A DNA stretch of 64,000 bases from Aliarcobacter sp. (GCA_028689025.1 JAQTXA010000014.1:1-64000); one strand, 5' to 3'. Positions 43,828-53,594 are shown, counted from the first letter of the stretch. Notes: generated by a model not told the origin, from the letters alone. Translations and numbers: made by a program.

Positions 43828-45045
43828 ATGAGTGAATCTTATTTAGAATCTCATCCTGATGCTAATGGTTTTTTTGGTAAATTTGGAGGTTCTTTTATTC
43901 CTCCTATTTTGGAAAAACCATTTGCTGAAATCACAAAAGCTTATTTAGAGCTAAAAAACTCTCCTCAATTTATTGAAGAGTTAAAATATGTTAGAAAACA
44001 CTATCAAGGAAGACCCACTCCAATTTCATTTGCAAAAAATCTTACTCAATTTTGTGGTGGAGCTAAAATCTATCTAAAAAGAGAAGATTTAAATCATACT
44101 GGTGCTCATAAATTAAACCATTGTATGGCTGAAGTAATTCTTGCTAAATATTTAGGTAAGAAAAAAGTAATCGCTGAAACTGGTGCAGGTCAACATGGTG
44201 TTGCATTGGCAACAGCAGCTGCTTATTTTGGTTTAGAGTGTGAAATTCACATGGGTGAAGTTGACATAAAAAAAGAACATCCAAATGTTGTTAGAATGAA
44301 AATTCTAGGAGCAAAAGTAGTTCCTGCAACTCACGGCCTCAAAACTTTAAAAGAAGCTGTAGATTCTGCTTTTGAAGCATATTTAGCTGATACAGAAAAC
44401 TCTATTTATTGTATTGGTTCTGTTGTTGGTCCACATCCATTTCCTATGATGGTAAGAGACTTCCAAAGTGTAATTGGATTTGAGTCAAAGGAACAATTTT
44501 TTGAACATGAAGATAGACTTCCAGATAATGTAGTAGCTTGTGTTGGTGGAGGAAGTAATGCTATGGGATTATTTTCTGGATTTATTGATGATAAAGAAGT
44601 AAATCTTTATGGAGTTGAGCCAATGGGTAAAGGTGATAAAATTGGTGAACATAGTGCCACTTTAACTTATGGTGAAGAGGGAATAATGCATGGATTTAAC
44701 TCTATAATGTTAAAAGATAATGAGGGAAATCCAGCTCCTGTTTACTCAATTGGAAGCGGAATTGATTATCCATCAGTTGGACCAGAACATGCATATTTAA
44801 AAGAGATAGGAAGAAGTAAAGTTGGACTTTGTGATGATAATGAAGCAGTTGATGCTTTTTATAAATTATCACAACTTGAGGGAATAATTCCTGCACTTGA
44901 GTCAGCTCATGCTGTTGGTTTTGCAATGAAACTAGCACGAACACTTCCAAAAGATAAAACTATTTTAATAAGTCTTAGTGGTCGTGGTGATAAAGATATT
45001 GATTTTGTAATAGAAAACTACCCTATTCCAAATGCTAAATTTTAA
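43828..45045 (+). CDS. trpB: Tryptophan synthase beta chain, stand-alone type
   Basis: A 405-residue PLP enzyme. The PLP lysine (Lys95) is in HTGAHKLNH, the catalytic Glu117 in AETGAGQHG, and the phosphate-binding loop in GGGSNAMG. The usual TrpB motif is HTGAHKxN(N/Q); the LNHCMAE form and the N-terminus [20 protein letters not shown] mark a distinct TrpB subgroup. It converts indole and serine to tryptophan. No trpA is next to it. It may pair with a distant TrpA or salvage free indole. It is clearly not the TrpA-coupled operon copy; whether another trpB exists in the genome cannot be seen. Confidence 0.88.
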   Translation: MSESYLESHPDANGFFGKFGGSFIPPILEKPFAEITKAYLELKNSPQFIEELKYVRKHYQGRPTPISFAKNLTQFCGGAKIYLKREDLNHTGAHKLNHCMAEVILAKYLGKKKVIAETGAGQHGVALATAAAYFGLECEIHMGEVDIKKEHPNVVRMKILGAKVVPATHGLKTLKEAVDSAFEAYLADTENSIYCIGSVVGPHPFPMMVRDFQSVIGFESKEQFFEHEDRLPDNVVACVGGGSNAMGLFSGFIDDKEVNLYGVEPMGKGDKIGEHSATLTYGEEGIMHGFNSIMLKDNEGNPAPVYSIGSGIDYPSVGPEHAYLKEIGRSKVGLCDDNEAVDAFYKLSQLEGIIPALESAHAVGFAMKLARTLPKDKTILISLSGRGDKDIDFVIENYPIPNAKF

Positions 45046-45064
45046 ATACAATTAAGGAATAGAT

Positions 45065-45658
45065 ATGAAATTAGAGTACGCTGGATTAAAACCAGTTATT
45101 AGTGAACATGGTGTATGTTTCAAAGATGGGAAAGAAGATAAATTTATTTATTTATCTTTTGCAGTTGATATGTTAAATGCGATTAATCATACTTATGAAC
45201 AGAAAAAAAAATATTCACACCAATTAAATGCAACTCCTTTAAACCCAAATGAAATTTTAGATGTTCTTCTAAAATTTCACCCTGATTTAGAAGATACAAT
45301 GAATCAAGAGATAGATTCATATATGAATCATCTAGATAGTGAAGAAGAAGCTGTTAGAAATAGAGTAAATTTATCTGACATTGAAAAAGATACATTTATT
45401 GCAAATTTAAAATTAATGAGAACATATAAAACTCAAAGAGCAAAAAATAAAATATTTTATTTCCATTGTATAGAAACAATTGTAGAAACAATTATAAAAT
45501 ATAAAATAAAAGAGTTAGATACTCCATTTAATGAAAGATTTTGGCATATACTTCAAACTATTGAAGGAAAATTATCAAGTCATAAAATAAGTTCTAAACT
45601 AAATATGATTGAAGAAGAAGCTATTTTAAAAGCAATGCTTACTATTAATATTTATTAA
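45065..45658 (+). CDS. Hypothetical helical protein
   Basis: A 197-residue protein with an AAGGAAT site, 19 bases after trpB. It starts MKLEYAGLKPVISEHGVCFK, and the rest is predicted to be mostly helical and charged. There is no signal peptide or membrane span and no recognised motif. The short gap to trpB suggests co-transcription. Its end overlaps the convergent gene by four bases. I do not recognise the family. Confidence 0.7.
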   Translation: MKLEYAGLKPVISEHGVCFKDGKEDKFIYLSFAVDMLNAINHTYEQKKKYSHQLNATPLNPNEILDVLLKFHPDLEDTMNQEIDSYMNHLDSEEEAVRNRVNLSDIEKDTFIANLKLMRTYKTQRAKNKIFYFHCIETIVETIIKYKIKELDTPFNERFWHILQTIEGKLSSHKISSKLNMIEEEAILKAMLTINIY

Positions 45659-46320
45659 AATTGTTTAATTAGAGTTTTGTTTATATTTTCTAATTCTTGG
45701 TATTTATAAACTAACTCTTGATATTTTAAATTATAGTCATTATATAGAAATGAGTAATCATTTTTTTTATCTTTATATTTGTCATAACCTTGTTTTGAGG
45801 TATTTGATAAAGCACTTACAAAATTGAAAGAGTTAACCGCTGTTAATATCTCATCTAATTTATCTTGAGATATTACATCTGTTGATTTGGCATTTGGATC
45901 AGCTATTTTTTGAGTTATTGATTCATGTAATAAATCAGCCAAACTATTATTCTTTGATGAAGATAAAAACATACTTTTATCATTATAACTATTAGTTAAA
46001 TATGAATATCCTATATTAAATGGTTGCCCTAAAACCGTATTAAATAAAGCTTTTGATAAATAATCATCATTTGAGAAAAGTGTTGCAAGTCTGAGATTTT
46101 TTGCCATATTTTTATCATCTTCATTTACAAATAAAGTATCAATCTCTTCTAAAGAAATACCTTTTATATTTTCATAGCTTAAGGCATTTGTTCGCGTAGA
46201 TGGAGTTGCAGTTGAACTATTAACTAAAGTACTTAAAAATTGATTTGATGTTGTTCCAATAGTTGAATTAGTAGAATTTGATATTTGTGCCATAATAGAG
46301 TCAATATTAGATGTTATCAT
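45655..46320 (-). CDS. Hypothetical Ser/Thr/Asn-rich protein
   Basis: A 221-residue protein without cysteines. The N-terminal 60 residues are rich in Ser, Thr and Asn and contain no signal peptide. The C-terminus (about 170-221) is a likely coiled coil (YKDKKNDYSFLYNDYNLKYQ and following). The composition resembles secreted flagellar-type or structural accessory proteins, but no motif proves this. The ATG overlaps the stop of the DUF455 gene by one base (TAATG), so the two are coupled. Confidence 0.65.
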   Translation of the reverse strand: MITSNIDSIMAQISNSTNSTIGTTSNQFLSTLVNSSTATPSTRTNALSYENIKGISLEEIDTLFVNEDDKNMAKNLRLATLFSNDDYLSKALFNTVLGQPFNIGYSYLTNSYNDKSMFLSSSKNNSLADLLHESITQKIADPNAKSTDVISQDKLDEILTAVNSFNFVSALSNTSKQGYDKYKDKKNDYSFLYNDYNLKYQELVYKYQELENINKTLIKQF

Positions 46321-47138
46321 TAGTTACAATCCTCTCTTTTTGATAAAATTTTTAATTCATTACAAGAAAAACCAGCCTCTTTTCGTGCTATAAAATTTAA
46401 ATCCATTTTTCTTTTTGTACTTCCAGGAAATACTTCTTCGATTATTTGTAAATATGTAGATTCAGGTTCTAAGTTTAATCTATCACACTCATACTTAAAC
46501 CAAGTATCACCTTTTTTTACATGGTCTACTTCTTCATCTAAAATAATTTGTAAAGCTTTTAAAAACTTGTTATTAAACTCATCTCTATTTGAATTTAGTT
46601 TTTCCATAATTTTTGGATTTTGGTCAAGTCCATTTGCTTCAAGGTATCGTGGAACTGCTGCCATTCTTCTCAAGAAATCAGGTGTAGCCTCCATAGCCTC
46701 AAAAAGATTTTTATGAACTGGAAAATCACCATAAACTCCTCCAATTTCACTTAATAACTCTTCAAGCATTAAAAAGTGTCTTATCTCATCGTCTGCTACT
46801 TCTAGCCAATCTTCATAATATTTTTTTGGCATATCTTTAAATCTTAAAGCTGCATCTAAAGCTAAATCAATTGCTGAATACTCAATATGTAAAATTGTGT
46901 GTACAAGATATTTTTTTCCATCTATTGATTTGAAATTCTTTATTGGAGGTAAAGCTGTTGGTTTTACAATCTCTAAAAATGTATGATATGAGGGTTTATC
47001 AAAAGTATAAGGAGTATATGATTCATTCATAATATAATCATTATTTAAAAAATTATTATAAAATAATCTAAATTTTTCAATTTTATCTTTTGGAACACTA
47101 GTATTTAAAATATCCTCTAACGATAAAAAATAATCCAT
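46320..47138 (-). CDS. DUF455 ferritin-like (MiaE-type) protein
   Basis: A 272-residue protein with a ferritin-like four-helix bundle. The carboxylate/His di-iron pattern is visible in LHIEYSAIDLALDAALRF, DDEIRHFLMLEELL and ILDEEVDHVKKG. Members of DUF455 are related to the tRNA hydroxylase MiaE, but the substrate of this group is unknown. It probably binds two irons in the cytoplasm. It is divergent from a metallo-beta-lactamase gene and leads a two-gene unit. Confidence 0.85.
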   Translation of the reverse strand: MDYFLSLEDILNTSVPKDKIEKFRLFYNNFLNNDYIMNESYTPYTFDKPSYHTFLEIVKPTALPPIKNFKSIDGKKYLVHTILHIEYSAIDLALDAALRFKDMPKKYYEDWLEVADDEIRHFLMLEELLSEIGGVYGDFPVHKNLFEAMEATPDFLRRMAAVPRYLEANGLDQNPKIMEKLNSNRDEFNNKFLKALQIILDEEVDHVKKGDTWFKYECDRLNLEPESTYLQIIEEVFPGSTKRKMDLNFIARKEAGFSCNELKILSKREDCN

Positions 47139-47156
47139 AAATAACCTCTTTTTTGC

Positions 47157-47162
47157 TATAAT
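47157..47162 (+). promoter_or_regulatory. Extended -10 promoter element of the MBL hydrolase gene
   Basis: TGCTATAAT lies 30 bases before the ATG in the 54-base divergent region, the same extended -10 form as at 32069-32076. Confidence 0.45.
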
Positions 47163-47192
47163 CTATAGAATTTTAGCAAAGTAAGGTTAAAA

Positions 47193-47786
47193 ATGAATAT
47201 AAATGTTCAGCCAATGGGCGATTATCAAACAAATTGTTATATTGTTACTATAGATGATAAAGATATAATTATTGATCCTGGTGTTAATGCTTACGCTTGG
47301 ATTAAAGGAAATGTAAAAAATCCAATTGCTATTTTAAATACACATGGACATTTTGATCATGTTTGGTCAAACCAAGAAGTAAAAGAAAACTATAATTTAA
47401 AATTGTATATTCCAAAAGATGATGAGTTTATGTTAACTTTAGATCCTTATGGAATGGGAATGCCACCATCTTATGCAGATGTTTTAGTAAATCCAGATGA
47501 AGAGATTGAAATTGAGGGAATTAAAATGAAATTTCATCATTTTCCTGGTCATACACCTGGATGTAGCGCTATTCAAATAGATAAACATCTTTTTACTGGT
47601 GATTTTATTTTTAAAGGAACAATTGGAAGATTTGATTTTCCAAACTCAAATGCTACACTAATGAAACGAAGTTTAAATAAGATATTACAATGGGATGAAG
47701 ATTTTCATATTTATCCAGGACATGGCGATAAAACAACATTAAAAAGCGAAAAACAAACCCTAAAACAATGGGAAAGACATATTTAA
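47193..47786 (+). CDS. Metallo-beta-lactamase-fold hydrolase (glyoxalase II-like)
   Basis: A 197-residue protein with a full metal site: NTHGHFDHVW, HTPGCSAI, TGDFIF and the last His in IYPGHG. The length and motif spacing fit the short GloB-like thioesterases common in bacteria. It is cytoplasmic. The substrate is not given by the sequence; hydroxyacylglutathione or another thioester is likely. It is followed within 20 bases by two GGDEF-like genes. Confidence 0.9.
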   Translation: MNINVQPMGDYQTNCYIVTIDDKDIIIDPGVNAYAWIKGNVKNPIAILNTHGHFDHVWSNQEVKENYNLKLYIPKDDEFMLTLDPYGMGMPPSYADVLVNPDEEIEIEGIKMKFHHFPGHTPGCSAIQIDKHLFTGDFIFKGTIGRFDFPNSNATLMKRSLNKILQWDEDFHIYPGHGDKTTLKSEKQTLKQWERHI

Positions 47787-47802
47787 ATAAAGGCATGAGT
47801 TC

Positions 47803-48705
47803 ATGAATTTTTCTTGTGAGACAATTATTAACGAAAATGAAAAGTTAAAATTAACAGATTTAGATAAGAGTTGTTTAAATATATTTGATTATTTAAAGTT
47901 ACATCACAATATAAATTTTCTACAAATTGATATAAAGAAAAATGATAATATTCAAAATCTTTTTTTATGTGCTGAAACGATTGAAGATTATTTGGTTAAT
48001 ACTTTAGAATTCAAACAGAATTGTGATACTACAATTATTTTTCATTTTTTATCAGAAAATCAAGATGATTTTGAAGCTGTAAAAACTCATTTAGATGCAA
48101 TTAAAATGTCTTTACTAATATTTTCACAATCATTATTCAATAAATACATGGAAAAAACTTTAAATCAACTATCTTTAATTGATCATTTAACAGGTTCTTA
48201 TAATAGATGTTATTTAGATAATTATGCAGGAAATTTACTTAGTATTTCAAATAGAGAACAAAAGAAAATTGCTTTTATTAAAGTTGGTATTGATCAATTT
48301 AGAGCAGTTATAGATGAATTTGATTATGAAGTTGGAGATAAAGTTTTAAAAGCACTGGCATCTACTTTAAAAGAGAATGTTAGAGAATCAGATATTGTTA
48401 TAAAAATTTCGGATGATGAATTTTTAGTTATTTTACAGAATATAATTAATGAAAACAATGCTATACTCATATCTCAAAAACTTATTAATAACTTCAGTAA
48501 AAAAGAAGTTATGATAAATGAGCAAACAAAACAAACACTTATGAAAACTATATGTGGTGGTATTTCAATATATCCTGATAATGCAACTACAGTAGATGAA
48601 ATAATAAAAAAATCTGATATCGCTTTATATGAAGCTAGAAACAGAGGAAGAAGTCAAGTTTTTATGTTTAGTGAAGAAGATACAAATAAAATAGATTTCT
48701 TTTAG
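47803..48705 (+). CDS. GGDEF-like protein with degenerate active site, copy 1
   Basis: A 300-residue soluble protein. The N-terminal 125 residues are an unassigned helical/beta domain. The GGDEF-type domain (about 130-295) has the fold markers LIDHLTGSYNRCYLDNY, KVGIDQFRAVIDEFDYEVGD and SDIALYEARNRGRSQVF. The active-site loop reads KISDDEFLV (SDDEF) instead of GGDEF. Loss of both glycines usually prevents GTP condensation, so it may bind GTP or c-di-GMP as an effector. It is a tandem paralogue of the next gene. Confidence 0.87.
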   Translation: MNFSCETIINENEKLKLTDLDKSCLNIFDYLKLHHNINFLQIDIKKNDNIQNLFLCAETIEDYLVNTLEFKQNCDTTIIFHFLSENQDDFEAVKTHLDAIKMSLLIFSQSLFNKYMEKTLNQLSLIDHLTGSYNRCYLDNYAGNLLSISNREQKKIAFIKVGIDQFRAVIDEFDYEVGDKVLKALASTLKENVRESDIVIKISDDEFLVILQNIINENNAILISQKLINNFSKKEVMINEQTKQTLMKTICGGISIYPDNATTVDEIIKKSDIALYEARNRGRSQVFMFSEEDTNKIDFF

Positions 48706-48715
48706 GTAATAATGT

Positions 48716-49690
48716 ATGAAAAATAAGGTATTAGAGTTAATTAAATCATCAGCAACAAATGAAGAGGACTATAAATCGTTAGTAAGTATTTTTAATCTTC
48801 ATGAGCAACTGCAATATGCTACAAATATTAAACAAATGGCTGAAGATATATTTACTTGGTTAAACAAAGAGTTTAATATTGATAATCTTACATTTTCACT
48901 ATTTGATGTAAATAAAAATTATAAAGAAGTAATTTTAAAAAAAGGTGAAGAGTTTTATTTAGATGATGATTTATCTTATTTTTTCATAATAAATACTCAT
49001 ACAAGTTTAAATGCAACTGTTTCATTTTCTGCTACTTCTAAAGTGCATTTTAAAATTTTAGAGACAAAATATGACACTATTGAAGCTGCATTTTTTCAAG
49101 TTTCTCCAATAATCCAAAGTGGTATTTTAAAGAAAAACTTCATTGAATCATCATCTTTAGATTCTGTAACAAATGTTTATAATAGAAATTATTTAATTGA
49201 AAATTTAACAACACATTTAAGACTTTCAAATAATACTCAAGATGAAATCTATTTTTTAATGATTGGAATTGATCATTTTAAAGCTGTAATTGATGAGTTT
49301 GATTATGATATTGCTGATAAAGTATTAATTGAACTTGCAAAAGTAATCCACTCAAATATAAATGAATTTGATATGGTTGGAAGATTAAATGGTGATGAAT
49401 TTTTAGTCTCTTTAATTAATAATTCAAGTGAATATCAAGCAGAAGAACTTGCTAAAAAAATCATTTCAGATTTTGCAGAAGTAAATATTTCAATAAATGC
49501 AGAAAAAAATCAAATTTTGAAAAAAACTATCTGTATTGGATTTGAAGTTTATAGATTACACTCAGATATTACAATAACAGACTGTATTAAAAATGCTGAC
49601 ATTGCACTTTATGAAGCAAAAAACAAAGGAAGAAGTCAAATATTTAAATTTAGTGATCTAAGTGCAGAAGATACTATTGATTTGTTTTAA
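48716..49690 (+). CDS. GGDEF-like protein with variant active site, copy 2
   Basis: A 324-residue soluble protein 10 bases after its paralogue. The N-terminal 150 residues may be a GAF-like sensor. The GGDEF-type domain has MIGIDHFKAVIDEFDYDIAD and the variant loop RLNGDEFLV (NGDEF), with only the first Gly replaced, so residual activity is possible. The two genes end in the same GRSQ-type segment (IALYEAKNKGRSQIFKFSD). The pair probably arose by duplication and has since lost canonical residues independently. Confidence 0.87.
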   Translation: MKNKVLELIKSSATNEEDYKSLVSIFNLHEQLQYATNIKQMAEDIFTWLNKEFNIDNLTFSLFDVNKNYKEVILKKGEEFYLDDDLSYFFIINTHTSLNATVSFSATSKVHFKILETKYDTIEAAFFQVSPIIQSGILKKNFIESSSLDSVTNVYNRNYLIENLTTHLRLSNNTQDEIYFLMIGIDHFKAVIDEFDYDIADKVLIELAKVIHSNINEFDMVGRLNGDEFLVSLINNSSEYQAEELAKKIISDFAEVNISINAEKNQILKKTICIGFEVYRLHSDITITDCIKNADIALYEAKNKGRSQIFKFSDLSAEDTIDLF

Positions 49691-49702
49691 TCTCTAGTAT
49701 CT
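49669..49702 (+). terminator. Terminator after the GGDEF pair
   Basis: AGATACTA (last codons of the gene) pairs with TAGTATCT after the stop, with an 18-base loop. Six T residues follow immediately. The stem uses coding sequence, as do other terminators here. Confidence 0.5.
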
Positions 49703-49711
49703 TTTTTATAT

Positions 49712-50626
49712 TTATAAAACTTTTCTAGCTTTCATATAAACTCTTTTTGGAGCTGGATAACCCTCAACAGTTTTTGTTTTATCATTTTCATCTAAAAAAT
49801 CTTCCAAACTTTGATCAAAAGACCATTCCGTTTTTCTTTGTTCTTCTGATGTAGTTACAGTTGTTGCTAATACTTCAATATTTTCAAACCCTGCTCTTTC
49901 AAGCCAATTTTTAAGTGCTGGAATTGTTGGAATAAAATAGATATTTGGAATTTTTGAATATCTTTTATTTGGAGTTAAACATAACTCTTCATCTCCATCT
50001 ATCATAAAAGTATCTATTAAAATCTCACCTTTACTATTTAATCCTCGAGCTAGTGATTTTAAAGTTCCAACAGGATCTGGTCTATGATATAAAACACCAA
50101 GCATAAAAATAAAGTCAAACTTATGATTATAATATTCTAAATGCTCAACACCTAACATTTCATAAACAATATCTGATTTTACAAAATGATTTATAAACTC
50201 AAATTGATGTAAAGTTAAAGGTGACGGATCAAATCCAACTAACCTTTTTGGTTTATCTTCAAGCATTCTAAACATATAATAACCATTGTTACAGCCAATA
50301 TCTGCAACTACTTTATCTTTTAGATTAAAATATGGTCGTATTAAATTATATTTAATATTACTTTGCCATTCACTATCTATTTCTAAATCAAAGATTTTAA
50401 AAGGACCTTTTCGCCAAGGTATTAATGATTTTGCAGTTTGTAAAATAATCTCTTGTTCTTCTTTTGTTAAATCTTCTTTAACTCCTACACTAAACCAATC
50501 ACCATAATTTATAGATAAATTATCTTTTTTTATTTTAGAGGCAATTTGTAGTTGAGAATACCAAGGTTCTACATTTTTCCAAGTTCTGCATTCGCTTTTT
50601 TTGTTTTGTAATATTTCTAAATTCAT
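49712..50626 (-). CDS. cmoB: tRNA uridine 5-oxyacetic acid(34) synthase (carboxymethyltransferase)
   Basis: A 304-residue protein from ATG 50626 (MNLEILQNKKSECRTWKN). A longer frame from 50695 adds a hydrophobic stretch that does not fit the family. The methyltransferase-like domain has KVVADIGCNNGYYMFRM, FMLGVLYHRPDPVGTL and the C-terminal TVEGYPAPKRVYMKAR, a specific CmoB signature. LIPWRKGPFKIFD is also diagnostic. CmoB uses carboxy-SAM to make cmo5U34 in tRNAs, broadening wobble decoding. The start choice is moderately sure because no clear ribosome binding site precedes it. Confidence 0.93.
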   Translation of the reverse strand: MNLEILQNKKSECRTWKNVEPWYSQLQIASKIKKDNLSINYGDWFSVGVKEDLTKEEQEIILQTAKSLIPWRKGPFKIFDLEIDSEWQSNIKYNLIRPYFNLKDKVVADIGCNNGYYMFRMLEDKPKRLVGFDPSPLTLHQFEFINHFVKSDIVYEMLGVEHLEYYNHKFDFIFMLGVLYHRPDPVGTLKSLARGLNSKGEILIDTFMIDGDEELCLTPNKRYSKIPNIYFIPTIPALKNWLERAGFENIEVLATTVTTSEEQRKTEWSFDQSLEDFLDENDKTKTVEGYPAPKRVYMKARKVL

Positions 50627-50724
50627 GTTGCAATTATAGATATTAAAGTCAAAATTCCATCTTAAATTAAGCAAAATTAACAAAAAATCAACCATTCATT
50701 AACTCAGGATTAACTTCTTATGAA

Positions 50725-50730
50725 TATAAT
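50725..50730 (+). promoter_or_regulatory. Candidate -10 box for ccsBA
   Basis: TATAAT lies 32 bases before the TTG start, in the region divergent from cmoB. Confidence 0.4.
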
Positions 50731-50761
50731 TCCTTGAATAAAAAAAATCAAAGGATATTTA

Positions 50762-53563
50762 TTGAATCTTTCAAACGTCTTATTTTCATTTAGGACAACA
50801 TTAATTTTACTTGCTATATTAGCAATGGGTGCTGGATATGCTACCTTCATAGAGAATGATTTTGGTACATCAACAGCTAGAGTTTTAGTTTATAACAATC
50901 TTTGGTATGAAGCAGTACTTGTTTTAACTACAATAAATTTAACAGGTATTATCTTCAAATTTAAAATGTGGAAAAATAAACCTAGATTTATTTTTCATAC
51001 TTCATTTGTTATTATTTTAATAGGTGCAGGAATAACTAGATATGCTGGTTATGAAGGTATTATGCAAATTCCTGAGGGAAAAACAGTAAATCAAATGTCT
51101 TCTTTGGAGCCATATTTACAAATTGATATTAATGACTCATTTTATAAAGAGTATCAAGTAGAACTTGCTGCTTCTACGCTAAGAAAAGGTATGGATGCTA
51201 ATGATAAGTCTGGCATCATAGAACTTATATCAGAAAAATTAAATAAATTTAACTATAGTATGAAATACAATGAAAAAGATTTAAACATTAAGTATGTTGA
51301 CTATACAGTAAGTAAAAAAGGTAAAGCTGAAATGGGTATTTTAACTGTTGAAGTTACATTCAATGGAGAGACTCAATCAGTTAGATTACCAGGTAAAAGA
51401 GCTCAAGTTGGCGTTCCAAGAGAGCTTGTTTTTGGTGATACAAAAATTAAACTTGAATATGGTTCAAAAGTTGTTGATATTCCTTTCTCTATTAGATTAA
51501 ATGACTTCCAATTAGATAGATACCCAGGAAGTATGTCTCCTTCTTCTTATGCTTCTGAAGTTACAGTAATTAAACAAGATGGTGAAACTTATGATTATAG
51601 AATTTTTATGAATAGAACTATGCATGAAGGAAACTTCTTATTTTTCCAAAGTTCATATTTCCCTGATGAAACAGGAACAGTTCTTTCAGTTAATAATGAC
51701 CCAGGAAAATGGCCAACTTATTTAGGATATTTCCTATTAACTTTAGGATTAATAATGAATTTCTTTGATAAAAAATCAAGATTCTGGAAATTAACAAAAT
51801 TTGTAAGCTCTAGAAATTTAGCTTCAATTGCAATTGTTTGTACATTTTTATTTTCAACAAATTCTCTTTTTGCAGCTGAAGAACCAGCTAATTCAACTAA
51901 TATAAATGAATCAGCACAAGCTACTCAAATATTAGATTATTTAAATAAATTTAAAGATGAATCAAAAGCAACTGCACAAGATTTTGCAAAACTTGTAACA
52001 CAAAGTAGTGGTGGAAGAATGAAACCACTATCTTCACTTGATATGGAAATTATCCAAAAATTAAGTGGAAAATCAACTCTATTTGGAATGAATTCAGACC
52101 AATTAGTTTTAGGAATGCTTACACGTCCTGATATTTGGAGTGATTTAAAAGTAATAAAAATTAAAACTCCAAAATTAAAAAAATTCTTAGGTGTTGATGA
52201 GAATGAAAAATATATCGCATTCTCAGAAGTATTCAAAGATGGAAAATATTTACTTTCAGGTGAAGCAGAAGCTGCTCTTCAAGTAAAACCAATGGATAGA
52301 GGAACTTATGAAAAAGATATTATTCAATTAGATGAAAGATTAAATATTATCTATTCAGTATTTAATGGAACTCTATTTAATGTTTATCCAAAAGTTCAAG
52401 ATGGTAGCGAAAAAGATAACAACAAATGGTATAACCCACTTGATGCTATGCAAAATTTCAAAGGTGCTAATCAAACTGCAGTTGAGAGTATGACAAGAGG
52501 ATTTATAAATTCAGTTGTTGATAATAACTGGACTGAAGCAGATAAATATCTATCTATGATAACTATGTATCAACAAAAAGCAGGAAGTGCAGTAATTCCA
52601 AGTGAAACTAAAATAAAAAATGAAATTTTCTTTAATAAATTAGATATTTTCTTCAAAGTTACATTAGCTTATTTAGCACTTGGATTTATTATGTTAATTG
52701 TTGCTTTTGTGGTAGTATTTAATCCAAAAATTCAACCTAAAAAAACAACTACTGTATTTTTTGCAATCCTAGCTGTATTATTTGCTGTTCATACATTTGG
52801 AATGGGATTTAGATGGTTTATTTCAGGTCATGCTCCATGGTCAGATACTTATGAATCACTATTATATATCTCTTGGTCAGCTGTTTTTGCAGGTGTTATT
52901 TTCTTTAGAAAATCTCTTCTTGCTCTAAGTGCTGCTGTTATTGTTGCTGCTATATTTATGTTTACAGCACACTTAACAGGAATTGATCCACAAATTACAA
53001 ATCTAGTTCCAGTATTAAAATCATACTGGCTAACAATCCACGTTTCAATTTTAACGGCATCTTATGGATTCTTTGGACTTGGAGCAATTTTAGGATTTAT
53101 GACATTAGTTATGTTTATTTTTAGAAAAAATAGACCTCATGTTGATGAAACAATAAAAACTATTGTAGCAATTAATGAAATTGCTTTAATCATTGGATTA
53201 GCAGCTGTTACTATTGGAAATTTCCTTGGTGGAGTTTGGGCTAATGAATCATGGGGAAGATATTGGGGATGGGATCCAAAAGAGACTTGGGCTTATGTAT
53301 CAATTGTAGTTTATGCAATAGTTGTACACTTAAGATTTGTAAAACCATTATCATCACCTTTTGCATTTGCAACGGCTTCATTATTAGCATTTTCTTCAAT
53401 ATTAATGACATATTTTGGAGTAAATTTCTACCTATCAGGAATGCACTCATATGCAACAGGAGATCCTGTTCCAATTCCTATGTGGGTTTATTATGTTATA
53501 ACACTAGTAATTGTTACAATTGCATTAGCTTATAGAAATAGAAATATTAAAGAAACACTTTAA
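50762..53563 (+). CDS. ccsBA: Fused CcsBA cytochrome c synthetase (System II)
   Basis: A 933-residue fusion starting at TTG, preceded by AAAGGA. The N-terminal half (to about residue 350) is ResB/CcsB: membrane spans with a haem-channel His in FIFHTSFVI and a periplasmic domain with TMHEGNFLFFQSSYF. A long periplasmic region (about 370-620) follows. The C-terminal half is CcsA, with the haem-binding WWD motif (ANESWGRYWGWDPKETWAYV) and flanking His residues in TIHVSILT and HLRFVKP. It exports haem and attaches it to CxxCH cytochromes in the periplasm. The fusion is typical of Campylobacterota. It ends at a strong hairpin. Confidence 0.96.
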   Translation: MNLSNVLFSFRTTLILLAILAMGAGYATFIENDFGTSTARVLVYNNLWYEAVLVLTTINLTGIIFKFKMWKNKPRFIFHTSFVIILIGAGITRYAGYEGIMQIPEGKTVNQMSSLEPYLQIDINDSFYKEYQVELAASTLRKGMDANDKSGIIELISEKLNKFNYSMKYNEKDLNIKYVDYTVSKKGKAEMGILTVEVTFNGETQSVRLPGKRAQVGVPRELVFGDTKIKLEYGSKVVDIPFSIRLNDFQLDRYPGSMSPSSYASEVTVIKQDGETYDYRIFMNRTMHEGNFLFFQSSYFPDETGTVLSVNNDPGKWPTYLGYFLLTLGLIMNFFDKKSRFWKLTKFVSSRNLASIAIVCTFLFSTNSLFAAEEPANSTNINESAQATQILDYLNKFKDESKATAQDFAKLVTQSSGGRMKPLSSLDMEIIQKLSGKSTLFGMNSDQLVLGMLTRPDIWSDLKVIKIKTPKLKKFLGVDENEKYIAFSEVFKDGKYLLSGEAEAALQVKPMDRGTYEKDIIQLDERLNIIYSVFNGTLFNVYPKVQDGSEKDNNKWYNPLDAMQNFKGANQTAVESMTRGFINSVVDNNWTEADKYLSMITMYQQKAGSAVIPSETKIKNEIFFNKLDIFFKVTLAYLALGFIMLIVAFVVVFNPKIQPKKTTTVFFAILAVLFAVHTFGMGFRWFISGHAPWSDTYESLLYISWSAVFAGVIFFRKSLLALSAAVIVAAIFMFTAHLTGIDPQITNLVPVLKSYWLTIHVSILTASYGFFGLGAILGFMTLVMFIFRKNRPHVDETIKTIVAINEIALIIGLAAVTIGNFLGGVWANESWGRYWGWDPKETWAYVSIVVYAIVVHLRFVKPLSSPFAFATASLLAFSSILMTYFGVNFYLSGMHSYATGDPVPIPMWVYYVITLVIVTIALAYRNRNIKETL

Positions 53564-53569
53564 AAAATT

Positions 53570-53594
53570 GAGGAACTAAACTATTTAGTTCCTC
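53570..53594 (+). terminator. Terminator of ccsBA
   Basis: A perfect 11-bp stem (GAGGAACTAAA / TTTAGTTCCTC) with a CTA loop lies seven bases after the stop, flanked by A-rich and T-rich tracts. Confidence 0.75.

Noticed and set aside
50629..50695. N-terminal extension of cmoB
   Set aside because: The added hydrophobic segment (VDFLLILLNLRW) is not a family feature; the internal ATG at 50626 fits better.
51937..53535. Several short frames within ccsBA on both strands
   Set aside because: They overlap the conserved WWD and periplasmic regions of ccsBA in other frames.
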